Positions 9,559 through 23,419 of a stretch of 64,000 nt of DNA are shown piece by piece. Source of the stretch: Nocardioides sp. (GTDB taxonomy: Bacteria > Actinomycetota > Actinomycetes > Propionibacteriales > Nocardioidaceae); the NCBI GenBank assembly GCA_037045645.1, contig JBAOIH010000001.1, positions 372,001 to 436,000 on the forward strand, in the 5' to 3' direction. The notes under the pieces were generated by a model. That model was not told the origin of the DNA and made no database searches. It saw nothing but the letters and a program-made list of their open reading frames with translations. The first letter of the stretch is position 1, and each line of letters begins with the position of its first letter. The position numbers were made by a program, and so were the translations under genes.

Positions 9559-10076
9559 TCACCCGACCCCTGATCGCCGCTGCGCTGGCGCTCGTGGTCG
9601 CCCTCGGCGTCCTGGCCTGGGTGGCCTCCACCCGACTCGGTGGTGATGACGACGTCCAACGTCAGCGGGAAGCGGCGATGAGCCAGGCACGGCAGTTCAT
9701 GCTGCGCATCGGGACGTACGGCCCCGACAAACTCGATGCCCAAGGCCGGATGCCCGCGTACGCCGAGCAGGTCCGCGAGGTGATCACGCCGAAGTTCGCG
9801 GCCGAGTTCGACAAGGAGGGTGGCCGGCTCGCCGAGCAGTTGGTGGCCCAAGGCGGCGTCTCGCGTGACGCCGAAGTGTTCGCGACCGGCATCAGCGACC
9901 TGGACGCGGACTCCGCCGTCGCGCTGGTGTCGGGCACGTTCACCGACTCCTATCCCGACGGCAAGTCTCGCCTGGTCGCGCAGGAGCCGGTGCCCGTACG
10001 CCTGAGCGTGCAACTTGTGAAGGTCGACGGCGACTGGCTCGTCGATGACTTCGGTCCTGCGGGAGGTGCGCGATGA
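9510..10076 (+). CDS. Mce-associated membrane protein 1
   Basis: This 188-residue protein has one transmembrane helix (residues about 24-45) and an extracytoplasmic domain of the Mas/nuclear-transport-factor-2-like type seen at the end of mce operons. The GTG at 9510 follows GGGGAGGAG at a good distance, so translation starts inside the end of the preceding gene. ATG 9516 is an in-frame alternative two codons later. Such proteins are thought to stabilise the Mce complex; the exact role here is inferred from position. Its end overlaps the next start (ATGA). Confidence 0.82.
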   Translation: MEMALLAALDRRNRSLITRPLIAAALALVVALGVLAWVASTRLGGDDDVQRQREAAMSQARQFMLRIGTYGPDKLDAQGRMPAYAEQVREVITPKFAAEFDKEGGRLAEQLVAQGGVSRDAEVFATGISDLDADSAVALVSGTFTDSYPDGKSRLVAQEPVPVRLSVQLVKVDGDWLVDDFGPAGGAR

Positions 10077-10855
10077 AGCCCGGAAGTGTGCCCGGAAGTG
10101 TGCCCGGAAGTGTGCCCAGCAGTGTGGCAGTCGATCTCTATGACCTGCTCGACCTGGACCAGTCGGCCTCCGACACCCAGATCCGCGCCGCCTGGAAGGC
10201 CGCCATCGCCGACCTCGACCCGGGAGACCGGCGTTTCCGGGCCTACAACCAAGCCGCAGAGACGCTGTTGGATGGGGACGCGCGGCGGGCGTACGACACG
10301 ACGCTCGCGCCGTCAGCAGAGCCGGAGCCGGAATCCGAGCCCGAGCCGTTGACTGGTCCCGCGAAGTCGAGACCAGCCAGACTCGTGGCCCTCATCTCCC
10401 TTCTCGCCGTGCTCGCCTTGGCCGCTGCCGCCTGGCTGTGGACCACCGTGCCCACCGCGCAGCAACGCGCGGCCGAGACCCGCGCCGCAGTCGCGGCCGC
10501 GGAGAGCGCCATCGTGCCCGTGCTGTCGTACGACCACCAGGACCTCGACGCCAGCCAGCAGGCGGCCAAGGAGGTGCTGACCCCGTCGTACGCCAAGGAG
10601 TACGCCAAGATCTTCCAGGTCATCCGCGACAACGCGCCCGCGACCCGGGCCACAGTGACCGCGAGGGTGATCAGCTCGGGTGTCGTACGCACCGGGGACG
10701 ACCGCGTCGAAGTCTTGGTCTTCGTCGACCGCCCGACGACCAACAAGGCCCACCGCAAGCCGATCGTCTACCGCGACCAGGTCACCGTGACGATGGCGCG
10801 CAGAGGCGCCTCCTGGCTGGTGGACGGCCTGAAGACGTCGCCCGCGCCCCGTTGA
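10073..10855 (+). CDS. Mce-associated membrane protein 2 with degenerate J-domain-like N-terminus
   Basis: This 260-residue protein has three parts. Residues 1-18 contain a repeated GSVP unit, encoded by an 11-12-base DNA repeat. Residues about 22-77 resemble a J domain: it opens with YDLLDLDQSASDTQIRAAW and ends with LLDGDARRAYD, but the diagnostic HPD tripeptide is replaced by a shortened LDPGD. A proline/glutamate linker and one transmembrane helix (about 100-125) lead to a Mas-like domain. Several in-frame GTG codons in the repeat leave the start uncertain. Cytoplasmic placement of the J-like part is inferred from the single helix. Confidence 0.8.
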   Translation: MKPGSVPGSVPGSVPSSVAVDLYDLLDLDQSASDTQIRAAWKAAIADLDPGDRRFRAYNQAAETLLDGDARRAYDTTLAPSAEPEPESEPEPLTGPAKSRPARLVALISLLAVLALAAAAWLWTTVPTAQQRAAETRAAVAAAESAIVPVLSYDHQDLDASQQAAKEVLTPSYAKEYAKIFQVIRDNAPATRATVTARVISSGVVRTGDDRVEVLVFVDRPTTNKAHRKPIVYRDQVTVTMARRGASWLVDGLKTSPAPR

Positions 10856-10862
10856 CCCGCGG

Positions 10863-11106
10863 GTGTGGTTTCGAGACGCCGCTGCGCGGCTCCTCAACCA
10901 CCGGTGCGGATGGTGTGGTTTCGAGACGCCGCTGCGCGGCTCCTCAACCACCGGTGCGGATGGTGTGGTTTCGAGACGCCGCTGCGCGGCTCCTCAACCA
11001 CCGGTGCGGATGGTGTGGTTTCGAGACGCCGCTGCGCGGCTCCTCAACCACCGGTGCGGATGGTGTGGTTTCGAGACGCCGCTGCGCGGCTCCTCAACCA
11101 CCGGTG
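10863..11106 (+). repeat. Tandem array of five 50-bp REP-like palindromic units
   Basis: The unit beginning GTGTGGTTTCGAGACGCC repeats at 10863, 10913, 10963, 11013 and 11063 with a period of exactly 50 bp; only the last copy diverges at its end. Each unit can fold: outer arms GTGGTT/AACCAC and a perfect core GCCGC-TGC-GCGGC. The same element family occurs singly at 31682 and clustered at 34210-34544. The array fills the gap between the mce operon and the rpoB promoter, so stacked hairpins could terminate mce transcription. That function is inferred. Confidence 0.95.
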
Positions 11107-11172
11107 GAGACGACGGTGCTTGACTCTTTGCCTGTGCTCACGCATGATTCAGCAATCGGTTTGACCCGGGGG

Positions 11173-11201
11173 TTGAGTCATGCCCTGATCTGGGTTACCC
11201 T
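11173..11201 (+). promoter_or_regulatory. Probable rpoB promoter
   Basis: TTGAGT (11173-11178) and TACCCT (11196-11201) are separated by 17 bases, a good match to the principal actinobacterial sigma factor consensus. The predicted start near 11208 would give a leader of about 95 bases before the rpoB TTG. The stretch from 11107 to 11301 holds no other gene that I can see. Confidence 0.6.
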
Positions 11202-11301
11202 ACAGGTTCGCCCTCTCTCAGATGCCTATCCGCCTGCCCGGTGGCCGATCGGTGGTGAGGGGCGCAACTCAAAACTCGCGTATCCGTGAGAAGGACGAAT
11301 C

Positions 11302-14805
<3,504 letters not shown>

Positions 14806-14819
14806 GAGGTATTTGCTAA

Positions 14820-18724
<3,905 letters not shown>

Positions 18725-18734
18725 TACCTGCATG

Positions 18735-18765
18735 AAGGACCCGGTCCCCGTGGGGCCGGGTCCTT
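18735..18765 (+). terminator. Terminator of the rpoB-rpoC operon
   Basis: Perfect 10-bp arms AAGGACCCGG (18735-18744) and CCGGGTCCTT (18756-18765) enclose an 11-base loop that itself contains CCCC/GGGG. The hairpin starts 10 bases after the rpoC stop. The T-run is minimal, as is common in high-GC actinobacteria. Confidence 0.75.
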
Positions 18766-18793
18766 CCGCATTTGCCCCGGCCAGCGTGGCGTC

Positions 18794-18819
18794 AGAGTCC
18801 CCGGCTGGCCGGGGACTCT
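18794..18819. other. Second perfect hairpin downstream of rpoC
   Basis: Arms AGAGTCCCCGG and CCGGGGACTCT (11 bp each, perfect) enclose a CTGG tetraloop. A partial repeat of the right arm (CCGGGGACTC) recurs near 18871-18880. It may be a backup terminator or a regulatory structure for the next gene. Confidence 0.6.
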
Positions 18820-18827
18820 CACGGTGT

Positions 18828-18847
18828 GTAACCGATGCATTGGTTAC
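18828..18847. promoter_or_regulatory. Near-perfect 20-bp palindrome, candidate operator
   Basis: GTAACC-GATGCATT-GGTTAC has perfect 6-bp outer arms and only one mismatched pair inside. It is AT-richer than its surroundings and lies about 50 bp upstream of the probable promoter of the flavoprotein gene. This is the geometry of a repressor or activator site; the regulator is unknown. Confidence 0.4.
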
Positions 18848-18897
18848 TAACCCGGAAAGTCACCGGTCAGCCGGGGACTCCCATCCGAGGCCGGAGA

Positions 18898-18927
18898 TTG
18901 GGTACGCCGTGCCGCGGCTGAGACAAT
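18898..18927 (+). promoter_or_regulatory. Candidate leaderless promoter for the reductase-like gene
   Basis: TTGGGT (18898-18903) and GACAAT (18922-18927) are 18 bases apart. The GTG start at 18934 is 6 bases beyond the -10 box, so the transcript would begin at or next to the start codon. Confidence 0.4.
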
Positions 18928-18933
18928 TGAGGA

Positions 18934-20175
18934 GTGAACCCTGCTCCGACCAAGACTGACGTCCTCGTCGTGGGCGCTGGCCCGGCCGGGTCCGCGGCCG
19001 CCGCCTGGTGTGCCCGGCACGGTCTCGATGTCGTGCTGGCCGACGCAGCGGTCTTTCCTCGCGACAAGACCTGTGGCGATGGACTGACCCCCCGCGCGAT
19101 CGGAGAACTCGGGCGACTCGGGCTGACCGACTGGGTGCGCGCGCACACGGTCAACCAAGGATTGCGCGCCCACGGCTTCGGCCAGAAGTTGCTGCTGCCT
19201 TGGCCCCAGGTCGAGGGCTTGCCTGACTGGGGCTCCGCGGTGCCGAGGCTCGAACTCGACGACCACCTTCGTACGACCGCTCTCAAGGCTGGCGCGATCG
19301 GCGTCGACGGTGCTCGCGCGGTCGACGCACGCCTAGTTGACGGTCGGGTCGCCGCCGTGATCTTCAAGGGTGCGGACGGCACTTTCGAGATCGAGTGCGA
19401 GCGGCTGATCGTGGCAGACGGCGTACGGTCTCCGCTCGGCAAGGTGCTCGGCCGCGAGTGGCATCGCGACACGGTGTACGCCGTGGCGGGGCGGTCGTAC
19501 GTCGACTCCACGATGAGCGACGACCCGTGGATCTCCTCGCACCTGGAGTTGCGCGGTGAAGAGGGGCAGATCCTGTCCGGGTATGGCTGGGTCTTCCCGC
19601 TCGGGGACGGTTCGGTGAACCTGGGCGCAGGCGCGCTCGCGACGTCGAAGCGTCCGCCGGATTTCGCGGTCAAGCCATTGATGCAGGTGTACGCCGACAC
19701 GATCGGCGCGGACTTCGGCCTCTCCGGGGAGTTGCGCCGGCCCACCTCGGCGCTGCTGCCGATGGGCGGCGCGGTGAGCAACGTGGCAGGCCCCAACTGG
19801 GCGCTGATCGGCGATGCCGCCGCCTGCATCAACCCGCTCAACGGTGAGGGCATCGACTACGGCCTCGAAGGCGGCCGGCTGGTCGCGGAGATGCTGGTGG
19901 CCGGAGATGACCTGGCCGCCGCGTGGCCGACGCTGCTGACCGAGCATTATGGCGAGGCGTTCTCCATCGCGCGCCGCCTGGCGGGTGTGTTCGTCGTACC
20001 CAAGATCCTGACGGCCCTCGGGCCGGTGGGGATGCGCAGCGACTGGCTGATGACGCTGGCGCTGAGGTGGATGGGCAATCTGGTCACCGACGAGGACCGC
20101 GATCGCGCGGCTCGGGTGTGGCGGTGGGCCGGGCGTCGTTCGGTGGCGCTCGACGCGCGTCCTCCGTTCAGCTGA
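18934..20175 (+). CDS. Geranylgeranyl reductase family FAD-dependent oxidoreductase
   Basis: This is a 413-residue flavoprotein. The N-terminus has the dinucleotide-binding motif VLVVGAGPAGSAAAAWCARH, followed by the family signature FPRDKTCGDGLTPRA (about residues 43-57). A second FAD-contact motif GDAAACINPLNGEGIDYGLE lies near residue 290. The family reduces isoprenoid chains; in mycobacteria a close relative (MenJ) saturates a double bond of the menaquinone tail, and that is the favoured role here. Other members act on geranylgeranyl lipids, so the substrate is not certain. It is a single-gene unit convergent with the next gene. Confidence 0.85.
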   Translation: MNPAPTKTDVLVVGAGPAGSAAAAWCARHGLDVVLADAAVFPRDKTCGDGLTPRAIGELGRLGLTDWVRAHTVNQGLRAHGFGQKLLLPWPQVEGLPDWGSAVPRLELDDHLRTTALKAGAIGVDGARAVDARLVDGRVAAVIFKGADGTFEIECERLIVADGVRSPLGKVLGREWHRDTVYAVAGRSYVDSTMSDDPWISSHLELRGEEGQILSGYGWVFPLGDGSVNLGAGALATSKRPPDFAVKPLMQVYADTIGADFGLSGELRRPTSALLPMGGAVSNVAGPNWALIGDAAACINPLNGEGIDYGLEGGRLVAEMLVAGDDLAAAWPTLLTEHYGEAFSIARRLAGVFVVPKILTALGPVGMRSDWLMTLALRWMGNLVTDEDRDRAARVWRWAGRRSVALDARPPFS

Positions 20176-20184
20176 GACGGCGGG

Positions 20185-20217
20185 CCCAACTCAACAGGCA
20201 GGGAGGCCCAACTCAAC
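20185..20217. repeat. Paired CCCAACTCAAC direct repeats at convergent gene ends
   Basis: CCCAACTCAAC occurs at 20185-20195 and 20207-20217, 22 bases start to start. The second copy supplies the stop codon and last bases of the minus-strand acyltransferase gene. An identical pair with the same 22-base spacing lies at 43939 and 43961, also between convergent genes. Confidence 0.7.
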
Positions 20218-21226
20218 TTGCGGCGAGGGCCCGCTTGGCCTTCTGGGCCGCGCCCACCGGATCGACCAGGTAGTTGAGCCGCCTGGCCAGCGGCGGCCAG
20301 CCGAGCAGCAGGCCGAGACCGATCGCGAGGGCGACGGTGACGAGCAGTTGCGCTACCCCGGTCAGGGGCACCTTCTCGGCCCAGCCCCAACCCGCGAGCC
20401 AGCGGATCACGAAGCCGTGCAGCAGATAGACCACGATCGTGTACGCCCCCATCGGTGCCAAGAAGGTCCAGCGGCGCGGGATCAGCGCCAGGGCCGACAA
20501 GGCGCCGCACAGGCCGATCACGATCAGACAGAACTGCAACACCATCCCGGTCGTGGGGTCGACGTCGAGCATTTCGAAGGAGTCGCGAAAGAACATCCAC
20601 GACGTGGACCAATAGCGATCGGTGCGCGGCACGATCCACAACGCCAAGAACGCGAAGAAGGCGATCGCGGGGACCCTCGACCATGGGCTGCGCAACCAGC
20701 CCATCTCACGCGCGCCCAGATGCAGGCCGATCGTGAAGAACGGCAGGAAGCCGATCGTACGGTTGATGTCGAAGAGTTCGACGCTCCAATGGCCGCCGGT
20801 GACACTGGCGGCGATCGCGATCAGGATCATCGCGGGGTGCGAGCGCAGCAGGGGCGTCAGGAGCCGCCACATGATCATCGCGCACAGGTACCACATCGGC
20901 CAGCGCGGGTTGAGCCAGATCGAGTCGAACCCGGCGACCTCGTGAGTCACGTGGATCCGCCACATCGCCATCAGCCAGGAGAAGATCACGTACGGCACCA
21001 CGAACATCGTGACCAGTTGGGTCAGGTGCTTGCGGTCATAGCGGAATCCGCGAGAGAGGTAGCCGCTGACCAGCACGAATGCGGGCATGTGCCAGTAGTA
21101 GATGAAGTCGTAGAGCCGGTTGCGCTCCTCCTGTGCGGGCAACAGCACCAGCGAGTGACCGACCACGACGAGCACGACCAACACGGTTTTGGCGTTGTCG
21201 AGCCAAGGGTCCCGAGACTTCGTCAC
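20213..21226 (-). CDS. Acyltransferase family membrane protein (acyltransferase 3 type)
   Basis: This 337-residue, multi-pass membrane protein has about ten hydrophobic segments. It starts at GTG with RDPWLDNAKTVLVVLVVVGH, matching the start of acyltransferase-3/OafA proteins, where the early histidine is the proposed catalytic residue. A second family block is FYWHMPAFVLVSGYLSRGF-like (IYYWHMPAFVLVSGY). The family O-acylates cell-surface glycans or lipids; the acceptor cannot be told. It has its own divergent promoter shared with the Nudix gene. Confidence 0.8.
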   Translation of the reverse strand: MTKSRDPWLDNAKTVLVVLVVVGHSLVLLPAQEERNRLYDFIYYWHMPAFVLVSGYLSRGFRYDRKHLTQLVTMFVVPYVIFSWLMAMWRIHVTHEVAGFDSIWLNPRWPMWYLCAMIMWRLLTPLLRSHPAMILIAIAASVTGGHWSVELFDINRTIGFLPFFTIGLHLGAREMGWLRSPWSRVPAIAFFAFLALWIVPRTDRYWSTSWMFFRDSFEMLDVDPTTGMVLQFCLIVIGLCGALSALALIPRRWTFLAPMGAYTIVVYLLHGFVIRWLAGWGWAEKVPLTGVAQLLVTVALAIGLGLLLGWPPLARRLNYLVDPVGAAQKAKRALAAS

Positions 21227-21232
21227 CGGGTG

Positions 21233-21253
21233 ACCCTAACGGCGCGTTAGGTT
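21233..21253. promoter_or_regulatory. Divergent leaderless promoters overlapping a perfect inverted repeat
   Basis: CTAAC-GGCGC-GTTAG (21236-21250) is a perfect inverted repeat. It creates back-to-back -10 boxes: TAGGTT (21248-21253) 7 bases before the Nudix ATG, and TAGGGT on the minus strand (21238-21233) 6 bases before the acyltransferase GTG. Both transcripts would be leaderless. Confidence 0.5.
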
Positions 21254-21260
21254 TGGTGTC

Positions 21261-22139
21261 ATGGCGCGTTTCCCGGAGTTCAGAAGAGTTGGGGCCTACG
21301 CCATCATCATTCGCGACGACAAGATCCTCCTGAGCCGATTGGCCCGCCGGATCGTGCGTGACGAGTTGTGGACGCTGCCCGGTGGCGGGGTCGACCACGG
21401 CGAGGATCCGACTAAGGGTGTCGTACGCGAGGTCGAGGAGGAGACCGGACTGCGAGCACACATCGATCCGCGTGCTCGCGTCTATTCGGGTCACTATCCC
21501 GCGATGCGCCGCGATGGCAAGAAGTGGGACTACCAGGCACTGCGGATCGTGTACGAGGGCTGGGTCGCTCCGGACTCGCCCGAGCCTCGGGTCGTCGAGG
21601 TCGATGGCTCGACGGTCGAGGCACGCTGGGTGCCGATCGACGACCTGCTCGCGGAGAAGGTCACTCTGGTGCCGTGGGTGGCTGAGGTGTTGGCCGACTA
21701 CGAGCCTGCGCGCAGGCAGCGGATCGCTGCGTACGCCCGGATCGTGCGCGACGACTCGATTCTGCTGACGCGACTGTCCGAGCGCGGAGTCTTCCCCGGC
21801 TCGTGGACGCTGCCAGGGGGAGGGGTCGATCACGGTGAGCCGCCCGCCGTCTCGCTGGCGCGCGAGATCGGCGAGGAGTGTGGGGTCACCGCCGTGGTGG
21901 GTCGGTTGCTCGATGTCCACGACGCGCAATATCGCGCGAACGCGCCGACGGGACGCTTCGAGGACTTTCACGGCATCCACCTGCTCTTCGAAGCCAGCGT
22001 CCCGCCGGAAGCCGAGCCGTGTGTGGTGGAGCAGCACGGCACCACGGACGCTGTCGCGTGGCTGCCCATCGCCGAGGTCCGCGACGGGCGCGTCGAGGCG
22101 CTCGACGTGGTGCGGCATGCCCTGGAATTGGAGGTCTGA
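21261..22139 (+). CDS. Protein with two tandem Nudix hydrolase domains
   Basis: This 292-residue protein contains two complete Nudix boxes: GGGVDHGEDPTKGVVREVEE followed by ETGL (about residues 39-62), and GGGVDHGEPPAVSLAREIGE followed by ECGV (about 182-205). Both keep the Gx5Ex7REUxEExGU pattern, so both sites could hydrolyse nucleoside-diphosphate-linked substrates. The halves resemble each other (RDDKILLSRL versus RDDSILLTRL), which suggests an internal duplication. Each half matches the length of a single Nudix protein. Its stop overlaps the next ATG, so it is co-transcribed with the alcohol dehydrogenase-like gene. Confidence 0.9.
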   Translation: MARFPEFRRVGAYAIIIRDDKILLSRLARRIVRDELWTLPGGGVDHGEDPTKGVVREVEEETGLRAHIDPRARVYSGHYPAMRRDGKKWDYQALRIVYEGWVAPDSPEPRVVEVDGSTVEARWVPIDDLLAEKVTLVPWVAEVLADYEPARRQRIAAYARIVRDDSILLTRLSERGVFPGSWTLPGGGVDHGEPPAVSLAREIGEECGVTAVVGRLLDVHDAQYRANAPTGRFEDFHGIHLLFEASVPPEAEPCVVEQHGTTDAVAWLPIAEVRDGRVEALDVVRHALELEV

Positions 22140-23413
22140 TGGAAACCGTATTCACCTACGCCTCGCCCGCGCTGAAGTTCGGACCTGGCGCGAGTGCCGA
22201 GATCGGGTATGACCTCGCGTTGGCAGGCGTACGCAGGGTCCTGCTCGTCACCGATCCGGGGGTGGCGGCAGCGGGTCCTGCGACCACGGTCGCGCAGCAA
22301 CTGCGAGCCGGTGGGCCAGATGGCGCGTGGCCGGGCATCGAGGTGGTCGTCTTCGACAGGGCACGGGTCGAACCCACCGACGAGTCGATGAACGAGGCGA
22401 TCGCGTTCGGCCGCGACCAGATGCCGTTCCAGGCGATCGTCGCGGTGGGCGGTGGCTCGGCGATCGACACAGCCAAGGCGGTCAATCTGCTGGTCACCAA
22501 CGACGGCGACCTGATGGACTACCTGAACGCTCCCGTCGGGAGAGCTCAGGCTCCCACCAAGGCGTTGTTGCCGCTGGTGGCGGTGCCGACGACCACGGGC
22601 ACCGGCAGCGAGAGCACCACGATCTGCGTCCTCGACGTGCTGGCGCTGCGGGTGAAGACCGGCATCTCCCATGGGGCATTGCGCCCGACCCGAGCGGTCG
22701 TCGATCCGCTGCTGACGCTGACCCAGCCTGCGCTCGTGACGGCCTCCTGCGGCCTGGACATCTTGTGCCATGCGGTGGAGAGCTACACGGCGAGGTGGTA
22801 CGCCGACATGGCAGCCAAGCCGCCCCAGCAGCGGGTGCCCTACTGCGGCTCGAACCCGATCTCGGACGTCTGGTCGGAGAAGGCGATGGCGCTGCTCGCC
22901 GCGTCGTTCCGCCAGGCCGTACGGCACGGTGACGACGCGGTGGCGCGCGAGCAGATGGCGCTCGCGGCCACCTTCGCCGGTCTCGGGTTCGGCAATGCGG
23001 GCGTGCACATCCCGCACGCCTGCGCGTATCCGATCGCCGGACAGGTGCGTGACTATCGACCCGAGGGGTACCCACAGGACGAGCCGCTCGTGCCGCACGG
23101 CATGGCCGTCTCACTGACCGCACCGGCCGCGTTCGCCGCGACGTACGACGCGGCGCCCGAACGCCACGAGACCGCCGCCCGACTGCTCGGCGGCACCGGG
23201 GTAGGTCGAGACGCGCTGCCGGGCGCCATCGCCGAGATCATGCGCGATGTCGCGATGCCGTCGGGGTTGGCCGAGGTCGGGTTCACCCAAGCCGATCTGC
23301 CGGATCTCGTCGCGGGTGCGCTCAAACAGCAACGGCTGCTGGCCACCGCGCCCGTCGACGTCACCGAGCAGACGTTGCACGACGTGTTCGCTGCCTCCTA
23401 CGAGAACTGGTAG
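22139..23413 (+). CDS. Iron-containing alcohol dehydrogenase, hydroxyacid-oxoacid transhydrogenase type
   Basis: This 424-residue enzyme is read from ATG 22139, which overlaps the Nudix stop (TGATG). Iron-ADH features are GGGSAIDTAKAVNLL and PTTTGTGSEST for NAD(P), and metal ligands in DILCHAVESY, HIPHACAYP and VPHGMAV. Blocks such as YCGSNPISDVWSEKA and VRDYRPEGY match the ADHFE1/HOT subgroup, which transfers hydride between 4-hydroxybutyrate and 2-oxoglutarate, giving succinate semialdehyde and D-2-hydroxyglutarate. The subgroup call rests on these recalled blocks. The next gene encodes a plausible D-2-hydroxyglutarate oxidiser, which supports it. Confidence 0.82.
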   Translation: METVFTYASPALKFGPGASAEIGYDLALAGVRRVLLVTDPGVAAAGPATTVAQQLRAGGPDGAWPGIEVVVFDRARVEPTDESMNEAIAFGRDQMPFQAIVAVGGGSAIDTAKAVNLLVTNDGDLMDYLNAPVGRAQAPTKALLPLVAVPTTTGTGSESTTICVLDVLALRVKTGISHGALRPTRAVVDPLLTLTQPALVTASCGLDILCHAVESYTARWYADMAAKPPQQRVPYCGSNPISDVWSEKAMALLAASFRQAVRHGDDAVAREQMALAATFAGLGFGNAGVHIPHACAYPIAGQVRDYRPEGYPQDEPLVPHGMAVSLTAPAAFAATYDAAPERHETAARLLGGTGVGRDALPGAIAEIMRDVAMPSGLAEVGFTQADLPDLVAGALKQQRLLATAPVDVTEQTLHDVFAASYENW

Positions 23414-23419
23414 TCGACG

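Noticed and set aside
10863..11106. CRISPR array at the 50-bp repeats
   Set aside because: The whole 50-bp unit repeats, with no variable spacers and no cas genes; the units are palindromic REP-like elements.
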